Positions 34,493 to 43,578 of a DNA stretch of 50,457 nucleotides are shown piece after piece. Source of the stretch: Lachnospiraceae bacterium. GTDB lineage: Bacteria > Bacillota > Clostridia > Lachnospirales > Lachnospiraceae. The stretch is taken from contig JAQUUX010000008.1 in the NCBI GenBank assembly GCA_028693705.1, positions 1-50,457 on the forward strand, written 5' to 3'. Below the pieces are notes generated by a model. It was not told where the DNA came from. It ran no database searches and saw only the letters and a program-made list of their open reading frames with translations. Numbering within the stretch: the first letter of the stretch is position 1; every line of letters begins with the position of its first letter. The position numbers and the translations under genes were made by a program.

Positions 34493-36106
34493 TTACCCCC
34501 AATCCTCATTTAGCCAATTACGAAGCAGATTGGCTGCTGCTTCCGGATTTTCATCCACAAACTTTTCTATCATCTTCCTGGTTTCGGATTTCGTCTCCAG
34601 TTCAATATCTTCAATTTCTTCCATTGGTGTGGACTGCAGCATATTCTCTACAGACAGTTCTTCTTCTTGCTCCGGCTCACGTTCTCTTCGCATGCTTCGT
34701 AATACAACAAAGGCAAGCAGACCTAAAATAATAACAATCAATGCAATCTGCAGAATATCCGTCAGACCAATACCTGATCCGCTCCTGTCCAAGAACAGAT
34801 TTTCCTCATATGCCAAAATGGAAATACTATTAGTGGAAATACCCGTTGCATTGGACACTACACTAAAGAGATCTTCATCTACATCCAGCTTGGTTCGTTC
34901 GGAATTTGCTGCCTTATAGTCATCCCAGCTGATACCGTCCAAGAGTCCCTGGCTTCTGGCATCCTCTTCTCTTATAACATTATAGGCAATAGCCGTAACA
35001 GAAACAGATGAGTTTCCATAGTTAATGGATCCTGCCGGCGTATTCTGGCTGATGATGGATTCATTTGGCAGGAATTTATAGGAATTCTCTGTTGTTGATG
35101 TAGAGGATTCATTATCATTTTCAAATACATAGCTCGTATCATTCTGATTGGTATCTGTGCCGGGCACATTTCCTGATCCGCTTGTGGAATCACTGGAATA
35201 CTCGTCTGCCTGACTGTAAACACCCTGTGTCTGTCCCTCTGCCGGTGTATAATTGTGATCAGTTCGTTCACTGGTAGAAAAATCAATTGCCAGATTGCTT
35301 GCTACTTCGATCTGATCATACAGATTGGTATTTAACAGCACCTGCTTCACTTCGCTTTTTACCATATTTTCAGCCTGTGCTTTTACAGAAAGCTGGGAAT
35401 TAGCACTTCCTGCCACAGAATAGTTATCTGCACCTGAGAAAAGCATATTTCCATCAGTATCCATAATGGTAATGTTAGAAGCGTCTGTACTGCCAAGGGC
35501 TGTTGCAACAGCCTGTGCCAGATATGCTGCCTGATCAGCTGTAAATTCATCCTGTAATTCCAGGATAATAGCAGCTGAAGATTCCTTGTTCTCTGCAATC
35601 AAAGTCCCGTCATTTTCCGGTATATTCAATTCCACATGTGCAGAACTGATGGCATTGAATTTTCCGATAAAATCCCGTTCCAAGCGGCTCTGCAGGTATA
35701 CAATATAACGTTTCTGCTTATCGGACTCCGTAGTGGAAAATCCTCCATTGGTAACATTGTCTATACTGTAGGCAGAGGACTGAATATCATTTGCTCCCAG
35801 CAAAAGATTGGCATCCGACTGCTGACTTTCCAATACGCTGATCGTAAGTCCATCATCAGTAATCGTGTATGTAATCTCGTTATCATCCAAAAGTGCGGTT
35901 ACCTCTGAAGCCTCTCTGGTATCCTCACAATTCAACAAAAGTACATAGGTAGGTCTTGTCAATACTACAATCAGTATCACAAACGCCATCAGTATCGCCG
36001 CTGCAATTCCTACAATAATGGTCTTCTGCTTTGACGAAAAGCGATTCCACCATTCCTTTATTTTTTCTATTATTTCTCTCAGTCTGTTAACGATTCTCTC
36101 TTGCAT
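34493..36106 (-). CDS. fliF: Flagellar MS-ring protein FliF
   Basis: FliF builds the MS-ring, the base of the flagellum. The 537-residue product has two transmembrane helices (about residues 29-50 and 445-467). The periplasmic ring-building domains lie between, with DTREASEVTALLDDNEITY and AVATALGSTDASNITIMDTD. A Ser/Thr/Asn-rich insertion (about 290-340) separates them from the rest. The C-terminal FliG-binding peptide EAAANLLRNWLNEDWG is intact. It follows fliE by 20 bases. Confidence 0.97.
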   Translation of the reverse strand: MQERIVNRLREIIEKIKEWWNRFSSKQKTIIVGIAAAILMAFVILIVVLTRPTYVLLLNCEDTREASEVTALLDDNEITYTITDDGLTISVLESQQSDANLLLGANDIQSSAYSIDNVTNGGFSTTESDKQKRYIVYLQSRLERDFIGKFNAISSAHVELNIPENDGTLIAENKESSAAIILELQDEFTADQAAYLAQAVATALGSTDASNITIMDTDGNMLFSGADNYSVAGSANSQLSVKAQAENMVKSEVKQVLLNTNLYDQIEVASNLAIDFSTSERTDHNYTPAEGQTQGVYSQADEYSSDSTSGSGNVPGTDTNQNDTSYVFENDNESSTSTTENSYKFLPNESIISQNTPAGSINYGNSSVSVTAIAYNVIREEDARSQGLLDGISWDDYKAANSERTKLDVDEDLFSVVSNATGISTNSISILAYEENLFLDRSGSGIGLTDILQIALIVIILGLLAFVVLRSMRREREPEQEEELSVENMLQSTPMEEIEDIELETKSETRKMIEKFVDENPEAAANLLRNWLNEDWG

Positions 36107-36126
36107 AGTAAGCCTCTTCTACACCC

Positions 36127-36447
36127 TTAAATCTGCATCTGCATGATCTCTCTGTACGCTTCTAAAAATTTATCTCTTACGGCCACTGTATACTGCAATG
36201 CCGTAGATGCTTTTTGTAACGCAATTGTTAAATCATGCGTGTTATCTGTTTCTCCCAATGCCCAGCTGATTTCTGCATTCTCAGCATCTGAAAGATATCC
36301 GTTCGTTGTCGTCAGATTGTTCACTGCTGAATCCAACATTCCCTGAAACATATTCCCGTCACCCTTTAAGGTGGCATTGCCGTTATTCGTCTCAGCTGCC
36401 TGACGCACTGCATTTGAAGTTACGTTATATAATGATGTGATATCCAT
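36127..36447 (-). CDS. fliE: Flagellar MS-ring/rod adaptor FliE
   Basis: FliE connects the MS-ring and export gate to the rod. The 106-residue product ends in the conserved C-terminal signature ALQYTVAVRDKFLEAYREIM, and shows the helical pair typical of FliE (about residues 30-106). Length is normal. It sits between flgC and fliF with spacers of about 20 bases. Confidence 0.95.
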   Translation of the reverse strand: MDITSLYNVTSNAVRQAAETNNGNATLKGDGNMFQGMLDSAVNNLTTTNGYLSDAENAEISWALGETDNTHDLTIALQKASTALQYTVAVRDKFLEAYREIMQMQI

Positions 36448-36467
36448 ATACTATCCCTCATTTTTCA

Positions 36468-36914
36468 TTAGGAATTTGAAATCGTTAAGCCTTTCATGGC
36501 TATGTTCTTGCTGGATTCAAAGGCTGTAGCATTCGCTTCATAAGTCCTGGAAGCATCGATCAGATTAGTCATCTCAGTTACAATATTTACATTTGGATAA
36601 GTTACATAGCCATCCTCATCTGCATCCGGATGGGATGGATCATATACTTTATTCATCTCTGTTTTGGTATCTTCATAAACACCGTTTATCTTAACACCAT
36701 TTCCGGTATAATTATCAGTTGCTTTGTTCAACACATGGCGAAAAGGTGTGGAAGTTCCTTTTTCTGCAAAGGTAACTACTTTTCTGCGATATGGTGTTCC
36801 ATCCTCAGTTCTGGTTGTATTGGCATTTGCCACGTTCTGTGCTATGGTGTCCATCCTGAATCTTTCGGCAGTCATACCGGAAGCATTAATATCAAAAGAA
36901 TTAAATATACTCAT
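36468..36914 (-). CDS. flgC: Flagellar proximal rod protein FlgC
   Basis: FlgC is a proximal rod subunit exported by the flagellar system. The 148-residue product starts with FNSFDINASGMTAERFRMD and has the rod signature IAQNVANANTTRTEDGTPYR. It ends with the C-terminal D0 helix MTNLIDASRTYEANATAFES. It follows flgB by 11 bases and is part of the first block of the operon. Confidence 0.96.
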   Translation of the reverse strand: MSIFNSFDINASGMTAERFRMDTIAQNVANANTTRTEDGTPYRRKVVTFAEKGTSTPFRHVLNKATDNYTGNGVKINGVYEDTKTEMNKVYDPSHPDADEDGYVTYPNVNIVTEMTNLIDASRTYEANATAFESSKNIAMKGLTISNS

Positions 36915-36925
36915 ACATTACCTCC

Positions 36926-37312
36926 TTATTTCAAGACACTTTGCAGGTTTCTGAATTCCTGGGTGACACTATTCATCAAACCTTCATATTTCACCTGGTT
37001 AGCAGCAAGTTCCACGTTTTCTGTATCCGGGTCCACATTGTTTCCGTCGAGACGATAGGAATAATTAGCCGAATCAGTATAGGTAACCGGGTTCAAACTT
37101 TTCAAATTCACATTTGACACCTTAGAATCCATGGATTCGTATCTGCTGCTCCCAAGAGCTTTTTTTAACTGAGATTCAAAATCCACATCTTCCCTTTTAT
37201 AGTTTGGAGTATTTGCATTGGCCAGATTATTGGAAATAGCGTCATTTCGAAGCCATGCACCATCTGCCGCTTTATCTAACACATTAATATAATCAAATGC
37301 ACCTGATCCCAT
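36926..37312 (-). CDS. flgB: Flagellar proximal rod protein FlgB
   Basis: FlgB is a proximal rod subunit and the first gene of the fla/che operon. The 128-residue product has the rod signature DAISNNLANANTPNYKREDV (about residues 23-42) and a C-terminal helix LAANQVKYEGLMNSVTQEFR. AAGGAGG precedes the ATG at good spacing. The promoter at 37378-37405 lies about 70 bases upstream. The codY gene and its terminator lie beyond. Confidence 0.96.
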   Translation of the reverse strand: MGSGAFDYINVLDKAADGAWLRNDAISNNLANANTPNYKREDVDFESQLKKALGSSRYESMDSKVSNVNLKSLNPVTYTDSANYSYRLDGNNVDPDTENVELAANQVKYEGLMNSVTQEFRNLQSVLK

Positions 37313-37377
37313 ATTACATCCTCCTTAAATCAACCGAAGGGTATCTAAAGCTGTACCCACTGAACCTACTCTATTTC

Positions 37378-37405
37378 ATTATATTGTATTTCCATGAAAA
37401 GACAA
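37378..37405 (-). promoter_or_regulatory. SigA-type promoter of the fla/che operon
   Basis: On the minus strand TTGTCT (complement of 37400-37405), a 16-base spacer and a perfect TATAAT (complement of 37378-37383) precede flgB by about 65 bases. No sigma-28 element is seen here. Between 37313 and 37637 the stretch without a gene holds only this promoter, the inverted repeat at 37425-37438 and the codY terminator. Confidence 0.75.
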
Positions 37406-37424
37406 GATTTTTTTACATTTTAAC

Positions 37425-37438
37425 CACAATAAGTTGTG
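37425..37438. repeat. Inverted repeat upstream of the flgB promoter
   Basis: CACAA and TTGTG arms separated by four bases lie about 20 bases upstream of the -35 box of the fla/che promoter. The position would suit an activator site. The arms are short and the region is AT-rich, so this is tentative. Confidence 0.3.
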
Positions 37439-37512
37439 TTTTTCGACTTAGTTATGCACAATATATGTATTGCATTCGTTTCTACTCTTGCAAAAATTAT
37501 TTTAGAGAAAAC

Positions 37513-37547
37513 AAAAAGGATTCATTGATTTCTCAATAAATCCTTTT
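37513..37547 (-). terminator. Terminator of codY
   Basis: A 9-bp outer stem (37514-37522 with 37539-37547) and a 5-bp inner stem (ATTGA/TCAAT) with one C/A mismatch enclose a 4-base loop. On the minus strand the stem ends in TTTTT and continues G then TTTT. It lies about 90 bases past codY and separates it from flgB. Confidence 0.8.
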
Positions 37548-37637
37548 ATATGCTGTATAAAAGCCTTAAAGCTTCACACGATTTGCTAATCCGTTAGCAT
37601 TCTGTTTTAGGTTGTACTTTACTTTGATATCCGTTCA

Positions 37638-38432
37638 TTACTCTTCTATTTTCTGATTTTTCTTTTTCAGATCCGCAATTTCATCAAATACCACATCATT
37701 TAACACCTTGATATAAGTACCCTTCATACCGGAGGATCGGGATTCAATAACACCCGCACTTTCGAATTTACGAAGTGCATTTACAATAACTGATCTGGTG
37801 ATACCTACACGGTCTGCGATCTTGCTGGCAACCAGAATACCTTCCATACCATCAAGTTCATCGAAAATATGGGTAATAGCTTCCATCTCTGAGAAGGAAA
37901 GTGTACTGATTGCTGACTTTACAACTGCAACCTTTCTGCTCTCTTCCGCACTTTCTTCATTTACAGCACGAAGCATTTCCAGTCCGACAACTGTTGTGCC
38001 ATATTCGCAAAGAATAATATCTTCAATATCATACTGCTCTTCACATTTATAGATGAAAAGAGTTCCCAGCCGTTCACCGGCAATTTCTATTGGTGTGATA
38101 ATAGCCTGAAAACGTTTGATCTTCTCATTTTCAAAGCCAAGTGTTTCCAAATTCACATTCTCTTTTGTAGATAAAACGCTTAGCAGACGTTCATTCAGCA
38201 TGCCATCAATAAATCCGCCTACCTTTTCTTCCACCAGCTCGCCAATCGGTTCAATACCTTCTAACTTGCCAACGCCTAACACTTTGCCTTTTTTACTGAT
38301 TACCAGTACATTAGAATTCAGTATTTCACGCATGACCTTACAAATGTCATTGAAAACCACCTTACTGGAATTATTGTTGTGCAAAAGTTTTTCGATTTTT
38401 CGTGTTTTATCCAATAGCTGTACACTGCTCAT
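37638..38432 (-). CDS. codY: GTP- and branched-chain amino acid-sensing repressor CodY
   Basis: CodY represses nutrient-limitation genes when isoleucine/leucine/valine and GTP are high. The 264-residue product has an N-terminal GAF domain (about 1-155) and the C-terminal winged helix with ASKIADRVGITRSVIVNALR and SGMKGTYIKVLND (about 200-250). Length and motifs are typical. GGAGGTAAGGT precedes the ATG. It lies between topA and flgB, the same order as in B. subtilis, where CodY represses the fla/che operon. It has its own promoter at 38477-38505 and terminator at 37513-37547. Confidence 0.97.
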   Translation of the reverse strand: MSSVQLLDKTRKIEKLLHNNNSSKVVFNDICKVMREILNSNVLVISKKGKVLGVGKLEGIEPIGELVEEKVGGFIDGMLNERLLSVLSTKENVNLETLGFENEKIKRFQAIITPIEIAGERLGTLFIYKCEEQYDIEDIILCEYGTTVVGLEMLRAVNEESAEESRKVAVVKSAISTLSFSEMEAITHIFDELDGMEGILVASKIADRVGITRSVIVNALRKFESAGVIESRSSGMKGTYIKVLNDVVFDEIADLKKKNQKIEE

Positions 38433-38476
38433 ACCTTACCTCCGTTCTATATCTGTGCAACCCCAATTGTGTAACT

Positions 38477-38505
38477 ATATTACCACAATAATTTTGTATA
38501 TTCAA
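38477..38505 (-). promoter_or_regulatory. Candidate SigA-type promoter of codY
   Basis: TTGAAT (complement of 38500-38505), a 17-base spacer and TAATAT (complement of 38477-38482), with a TG one base before the -10 box, lie about 45 bases upstream of codY. Matches are 4 of 6 and 4 of 6, helped by the extended -10. Confidence 0.5.
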
Positions 38506-38619
38506 CCGATATTGTCAGATTTTTTTTGTTTTTACCACTCTATTCAAAAAAATTAGGTAATTTATAAGCAATGCATATACGATTTGTTTCCTAAAGTAAC
38601 ATTCTATCAGGATTTGTGT

Positions 38620-40716
38620 CTATTCTGACTGTTCTGTCTGTGTTCTTTCCCGATGATACCCGCAATCTTCACCGGAGCAAACCAATTGCTTGCCTTTTTC
38701 CAACAAAATAGAACCGCATTCAGGACACTTTTCATTGGTTGGTTTCTGCCATACCATGAAATCGCAGTCTGGATTGTTCATGCAGCCAAAATATTTTCTT
38801 CCTTTTCTTGTCTTTTTTAATACAATATCACCGCCGCATTTCGGACAGGTAACACCTATTTTTTCAAAATACGGTTTTGTATTTCTACATTCCGGAAATC
38901 CCGGGCATGCCAGGAAACGACCATGAGGTCCATATTTGAATACCATTTTTCTGCCACAGTTCTCACAGATTTCTTCAGATTCTTCGTCCGCGATCTTCAC
39001 CTGTGCCAGTTCTTCTTCTGCCTTCTGTACTGCTTCGTCCAGATCCGGATAGAAGTTGGAGATCACGCTCTTCCATTTCACAGTGCCTTCTTCTACGCCA
39101 TCCAGCAAAGCTTCCATATTCGCGGTAAAATTCACATCTACGATGGTTGGGAAAGCATCCTTCATAATATTGTTAACTACTTCACCCAATTCTGTCACAT
39201 AAAGATTTTTTGCCTCTTTGGCAATATATCTCCTGGCCAGAATGGTGGTAATGGTAGGTGCATAGGTACTTGGACGGCCGATCCCCTGTTCTTCCAGGGT
39301 TCTTACAAGGGATGCTTCTGTAAAATGAGCCGGTGGCTGGGTAAAATGCTGCTTGGCATCCAGATCTTCCAGAGTCAGTTTCGTCTTCTCATCCAATTCC
39401 TTTATCAGGGTATTAGACTCTTCTTTTTCTTCTCCATCTGTATATACGCTTAAAAAACCGTCGAAAGAAATCTTGGAAGCTGCCACACTAAAACGATGAT
39501 CTCCTGCTGTGATCTTCACAGAAACGGTTGCATACTTGGCAGGTGCCATACGGCTGGCCAGGAAACGCTTCCAGATCAGCTGGTATAAACGGAATTGATC
39601 TCTTGATAAAGATTCCTTGATTTCCAAAGGCATTCTTGACACATCTGTGGGACGAATGGCTTCATGGGCATCCTGGATCTTCTGATCATTTTTCTTCTTC
39701 GCGCCATTTTCTCCATAATACTGTGCACCATATTTATCGGTAATGTACTGCTCAGATGCAAGTTCTGCTTCCTCTGCCACACGGGTAGAATCTGTACGAA
39801 GATAGGTAATGATACCAACTGTACCGCTCCCCTTAATATCCACGCCTTCATAAAGTTGCTGTGCGATACGCATCGTCTTCTGGGTTGAGAAATTCAGCAT
39901 TTTGCTGGCTTCCTGCTGTAAGGTAGAGGTGGTAAAAGGAAGCGGTGCCTTTTTAGTGCGTTCTCCTTTTTTTATCTCTGCTACCTGGAACTTGGCCTTT
40001 TCCACTTCTTTTTTTATTTGATCAGCTTCCGTCTGAGAAGTAATGGCAGCATTTTTATCCTCGCCATTCTGGCGTCCCACATATTTTGCAATTAAGGGCT
40101 TCTTTTCTCCGGGTATGGCAAGAGCTGCATCCAGTGTCCAGTATTCTTCCGGCACAAATGCATTAATCTCATCTTCCCTGTCACATATGATTCTAAGAGC
40201 CACAGACTGCACACGTCCGGCAGACAGCCCTCTCTTCACCTTTGCCCATAATAACGGTGAAATCCGATATCCCACCATACGATCCAGACAACGTCTGGCC
40301 TGCTGTGCATTTACCAGATCCATATCGATTTCTCTGGCGTTTTTCAAGGATTCTTTTACCGCATTCTTTGTAATTTCATTAAAAGTAATTCGATAAACAT
40401 TTTTACCCTTGGTCTGCAAATTCAAAGCAAAATACAGATGCCAGGAAATTGCTTCTCCTTCACGGTCAGGGTCAGTTGCAAGATAAATCTTTTCAGCCTT
40501 TTTTACTTCCTTACGAAGATTGGCAAGTATATCCCCCTTTCCTCGTATGGTTATATATTTTGGTTCAAAATCATGTTCTACATCTATTCCCAACCGGCTT
40601 TTCGGTAAATCGCGTACATGCCCGTTGCTGGCAGCCACTTCATAATTTGGTCCCAGAAACTTCTTTATTGTTTTTACCTTTGCAGGTGATTCTACTATTA
40701 CTAAATATTTCGCCAT
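38620..40716 (-). CDS. topA: DNA topoisomerase I
   Basis: TopA relaxes negative supercoils by single-strand passage. The 698-residue product has the N-terminal Toprim domain (YLVIVESPAKVKTIKKFLG and DPDREGEAISWH). The catalytic Tyr lies in GIITYLRTDSTRVAEEA (near residue 307). Three four-Cys zinc ribbons complete the C-terminus: CENCGRKM...C, CPKCGGDI...C and CPECGSIL...C. Size is standard for Firmicutes. A strong promoter (40751-40779) and GGAG precede it. It lies between dprA and codY; trmFO, xerC and hslVU, found between topA and codY in B. subtilis, are absent. Confidence 0.97.
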   Translation of the reverse strand: MAKYLVIVESPAKVKTIKKFLGPNYEVAASNGHVRDLPKSRLGIDVEHDFEPKYITIRGKGDILANLRKEVKKAEKIYLATDPDREGEAISWHLYFALNLQTKGKNVYRITFNEITKNAVKESLKNAREIDMDLVNAQQARRCLDRMVGYRISPLLWAKVKRGLSAGRVQSVALRIICDREDEINAFVPEEYWTLDAALAIPGEKKPLIAKYVGRQNGEDKNAAITSQTEADQIKKEVEKAKFQVAEIKKGERTKKAPLPFTTSTLQQEASKMLNFSTQKTMRIAQQLYEGVDIKGSGTVGIITYLRTDSTRVAEEAELASEQYITDKYGAQYYGENGAKKKNDQKIQDAHEAIRPTDVSRMPLEIKESLSRDQFRLYQLIWKRFLASRMAPAKYATVSVKITAGDHRFSVAASKISFDGFLSVYTDGEEKEESNTLIKELDEKTKLTLEDLDAKQHFTQPPAHFTEASLVRTLEEQGIGRPSTYAPTITTILARRYIAKEAKNLYVTELGEVVNNIMKDAFPTIVDVNFTANMEALLDGVEEGTVKWKSVISNFYPDLDEAVQKAEEELAQVKIADEESEEICENCGRKMVFKYGPHGRFLACPGFPECRNTKPYFEKIGVTCPKCGGDIVLKKTRKGRKYFGCMNNPDCDFMVWQKPTNEKCPECGSILLEKGKQLVCSGEDCGYHRERTQTEQSE

Positions 40717-40750
40717 GATAAAAAACTCCTTTTCTCAGCAATCGGGTATC

Positions 40751-40779
40751 ACTATACACTAAAACTTTTTCTGTGACAA
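40751..40779 (-). promoter_or_regulatory. SigA-type promoter of topA
   Basis: TTGTCA (complement of 40774-40779), a 17-base spacer ending in GTG, and TATAGT (complement of 40751-40756) lie about 35 bases upstream of topA. Both hexamers match consensus at 5 of 6. I see no hairpin terminator for dprA before it. Confidence 0.75.
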
Positions 40780-40828
40780 GGAATTTTTGTTTTTTTCCAT
40801 GCTCAGTTTCTATATTTTTATCATTGTG

Positions 40829-41995
40829 TCATCGCATTTTTTGTGGATTTTTTACAAAATAATTCGTTCCAATTGCACTAATTTGACCGATCATTGTCAA
40901 TTCCACCAGTTCTTGCATCAGTTCCGAAATAGAAATCCCATGGCCTATGCGAACAAGGCGTTCACTGATCTCTGAAAGTGAAATGGGGGTCAGTTCCAGC
41001 ATCTCTAAAATCAGACTTTGGAAATCCGATCCACAATATGTATCTTTTTTCGGATCTGCTGCCGATTGCTGTTTTTCCATGCCGCCAAGTTCCTGTAATA
41101 AGCTTTCCGGTGAAACTGCAATTCCCGCGCCCTGGGCAATCAATCTGTTACAGCCATTACTAAGACTGTCCGTGATCCTCCCCGGTACCGCATACACTTC
41201 TTTTCCCTGCTCCAATGCCATATCCACGGTGATCAGCGTTCCGCTTTTCTCCCTTGCCTCGATTACCAGAATGGCATCTGCAAATGCACTGATAATACGG
41301 TTTCTCGGTGGAAACAGATTTCCTTTGGGCTGGGTCCCCGGTACATATTCTGACAGGATACCTCCTCTGGTCTTCATCTTCTCATACAGCAGATAATTTT
41401 CTTTTGGATAACAGATATCCACACCACAGCCCAATATACCAAAACTACTCCCTCCAGCCTCCAGGGCAGCCCATTGACTGATCCCATCAATTCCTCTTGC
41501 CATACCGCTGATGATCTGAACGCCGTTCTCTGCTAATACTCTGCCAAATTGCCTGGCAAGATACCTTCCATATTCTGAGCAGACTCTGGCGCCGATCACT
41601 GCTACGGAAAGCTTATCCGGCTCGGGTAATGTTCCGTAACAATAAAGTCCGCCGGGCGGATCTGGTATTCTCCTGCATTTATCCGGATAATCGGGATGGA
41701 TATAAGAAAAAAAACGTATGCCGCTTTTTTCCAGTCTTTTATAATTTTCTAAAAGCTGCTGCTTTATTTGTTTTGTGTTTTTCATATTCTGTTGCAGATT
41801 ATTTTTTTCCTGTTCTAATTTTTCAAACTTTTTCTTCTGTTTACACCATTTCGCCAATAAATTGGCATCGCAGGACATAAACTCCTCCACTGACTGTATA
41901 TGTTTCAAAATCTCCACTTGAGTTACCGCACCGATTCCAGCTCTGCTGCACAGCCAGTAAGCGAAGGCTTCTCTATTTTGTTCCAGTTCTCGCAA
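40829..41995 (-). CDS. dprA: DNA processing protein DprA (Smf)
   Basis: DprA loads RecA on incoming single-stranded DNA during natural transformation. The 388-residue product has an N-terminal SAM-like helical part (about 1-90) and the Rossmann fold with MARGIDGISQWAALEAGGSS, FGILGCGVDICYPKEN and RNRIISAFADAILVIEARE. A C-terminal winged-helix (about 320-385) ends it. It starts immediately after the comM stop. Presence alone does not show that the strain is competent, since DprA is kept in many non-transformable bacteria. Confidence 0.95.
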   Translation of the reverse strand: MRELEQNREAFAYWLCSRAGIGAVTQVEILKHIQSVEEFMSCDANLLAKWCKQKKKFEKLEQEKNNLQQNMKNTKQIKQQLLENYKRLEKSGIRFFSYIHPDYPDKCRRIPDPPGGLYCYGTLPEPDKLSVAVIGARVCSEYGRYLARQFGRVLAENGVQIISGMARGIDGISQWAALEAGGSSFGILGCGVDICYPKENYLLYEKMKTRGGILSEYVPGTQPKGNLFPPRNRIISAFADAILVIEAREKSGTLITVDMALEQGKEVYAVPGRITDSLSNGCNRLIAQGAGIAVSPESLLQELGGMEKQQSAADPKKDTYCGSDFQSLILEMLELTPISLSEISERLVRIGHGISISELMQELVELTMIGQISAIGTNYFVKNPQKMR

Positions 41996-43564
41996 CTACC
42001 TGATCTCCTCCCAATATTTTTGATCTGTTTTACGATATAAAATTGCTTCTGCCAGATGTTTTTTGCTGATATCTCCGGCATGATCCAGATCTGCTATGGT
42101 TCTGGCTACTTTTAATATCCTGTGATATCCTCTGGCACTCATATGCATGGCGGCAAAGGCCTTTTCCAAAAATTGTTCTTCTGTCAGACCCAATTTGCAA
42201 TATTTTCGCACCTGTACTGTTTTCATATCCGCGTTACTCTGTAATTCAGTTCCTGTAAATCGCTTCTTTTGTATCTTCCTCGCCTGTAAAACCCGTTCTC
42301 TGATCTCACTGCTGCCCTCGTTTTTTCGTTCAGCCAATATCTCCGAAAAATCCAGTGCCGGTGTTTCTACCATTAAATCCATGCGATCCAGAATAGGACC
42401 TGATATCCGACCTAAGTATCTCCTGATCTCCGTATCCGTGCAACGGCATTTATTACGATCCGGATAGTATCCGCAGGGACACGGGTTCAACGCTCCTACC
42501 AGCATAAAATCCGCAGGATATTCGTAGGTTCCGAACTGTCTGGATATCTGCACTCTTTTTTCCTCCAATGGCTGTCTAAGCACATCCAGGGTACTTCTTT
42601 TAAATTCTGCCATCTCGTCCAGGAATAAAACCCCTCTATGTGCCAGGCTGATCAGTCCCGGGCGTATCCGGTTTCCTCCTCCTGTAAGTGCCAATGCTGT
42701 TACTGTATGATGCGGGCTCAAAAACGGTCTTTCCCGAATCATGCCACCTGTTCTTTGAAGTTCTCCCGCCACACTGTAAATGGTAGTTACTTCCAGACTT
42801 TCCTGTTCTGTTAATTCCGGCAATATCCCGGGCAGTCTTGCTGCGATCATGGTCTTACCTGAGCCCGGCGGTCCGATCATCAGCATATGATGAAAACCTG
42901 CTGCCGCTACTTCTGCACCGCGTTTTACAGTTTCCTGTCCATTTACGTCCGCGAAATCCATATTTTTTTGTTTATTTTCTTTGCCTTGTTTTTGATTATA
43001 TTTGGAAGAAACTCCCAATGAATGTTTTCTTGAAAAAAGATTCTCTGCCGAATCTTTATGAGATAGAAAAGATAGAATATCAATCAGTGTTGTCGCCCCA
43101 TGGACCTTTATATCCGGTACCATAACAGCTTCGTCCAAATTATCTGCCGGAACGATACAGCATTTATATTTTTGCCTTGCAGCTTCTCTTACAATAGGAA
43201 GAACTCCTTTTACCGGTCTGACCTCTCCGTTTAATCCAAGTTCACCGAGAAACAGAATACCTTCTGTCACTTCCGGTGGCAGTTGCCCCAAAGCTATCAG
43301 TACCCCAATGGCAATCGGCAGATCAAAGCCTGTGCCTTCCTTACGAATATCCGCAGGTGACAGATTAACCGTAACATGGGATGCCGGCAATCGGATACCC
43401 GAGTTTCTAAGTGCTACTCTCACTCTTTCCCGGGCCTCCCGCACTTCATTTCCTAAATATCCTACCATGTCAAAGCATGGCAGACCCTGGGAACAATCCA
43501 CTTCCACCTGGACCAGGTAACTTTCAATTCCCCGGACTGCTCCTGTATAAACAGTACTATACAT
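41996..43564 (-). CDS. YifB/ComM-family magnesium chelatase-like AAA+ ATPase
   Basis: ComM is a hexameric helicase that extends branch migration during transformation. The 522-residue product has an N-terminal Lon-protease-like domain (about 1-165). The AAA+ core carries Walker A MIGPPGSGKTMIAARLPGIL, Walker B GVLFLDEMAEF and the conserved LNPCPCGYYPD loop. The C-terminal Mg-chelatase helical domain contains RILKVARTIADLDHAGDISK. Length is typical. It is adjacent to dprA, a competence partner, and 14 bases past pilT. Confidence 0.92.
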   Translation of the reverse strand: MYSTVYTGAVRGIESYLVQVEVDCSQGLPCFDMVGYLGNEVREARERVRVALRNSGIRLPASHVTVNLSPADIRKEGTGFDLPIAIGVLIALGQLPPEVTEGILFLGELGLNGEVRPVKGVLPIVREAARQKYKCCIVPADNLDEAVMVPDIKVHGATTLIDILSFLSHKDSAENLFSRKHSLGVSSKYNQKQGKENKQKNMDFADVNGQETVKRGAEVAAAGFHHMLMIGPPGSGKTMIAARLPGILPELTEQESLEVTTIYSVAGELQRTGGMIRERPFLSPHHTVTALALTGGGNRIRPGLISLAHRGVLFLDEMAEFKRSTLDVLRQPLEEKRVQISRQFGTYEYPADFMLVGALNPCPCGYYPDRNKCRCTDTEIRRYLGRISGPILDRMDLMVETPALDFSEILAERKNEGSSEIRERVLQARKIQKKRFTGTELQSNADMKTVQVRKYCKLGLTEEQFLEKAFAAMHMSARGYHRILKVARTIADLDHAGDISKKHLAEAILYRKTDQKYWEEIR

Positions 43565-43578
43565 AAAAGCGCCTTTCT

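Noticed and set aside
37388-37404. CodY box at the flgB promoter
   Set aside because: TTTTCATGGAAA resembles the box but has the wrong spacing and about six mismatches to AATTTTCWGAAAATT.
38490-38515. CCGATAT on the plus strand in the topA-codY spacer as a sigma-28 promoter
   Set aside because: The -35 region matches poorly (AATAATTT) and no plus-strand gene follows.
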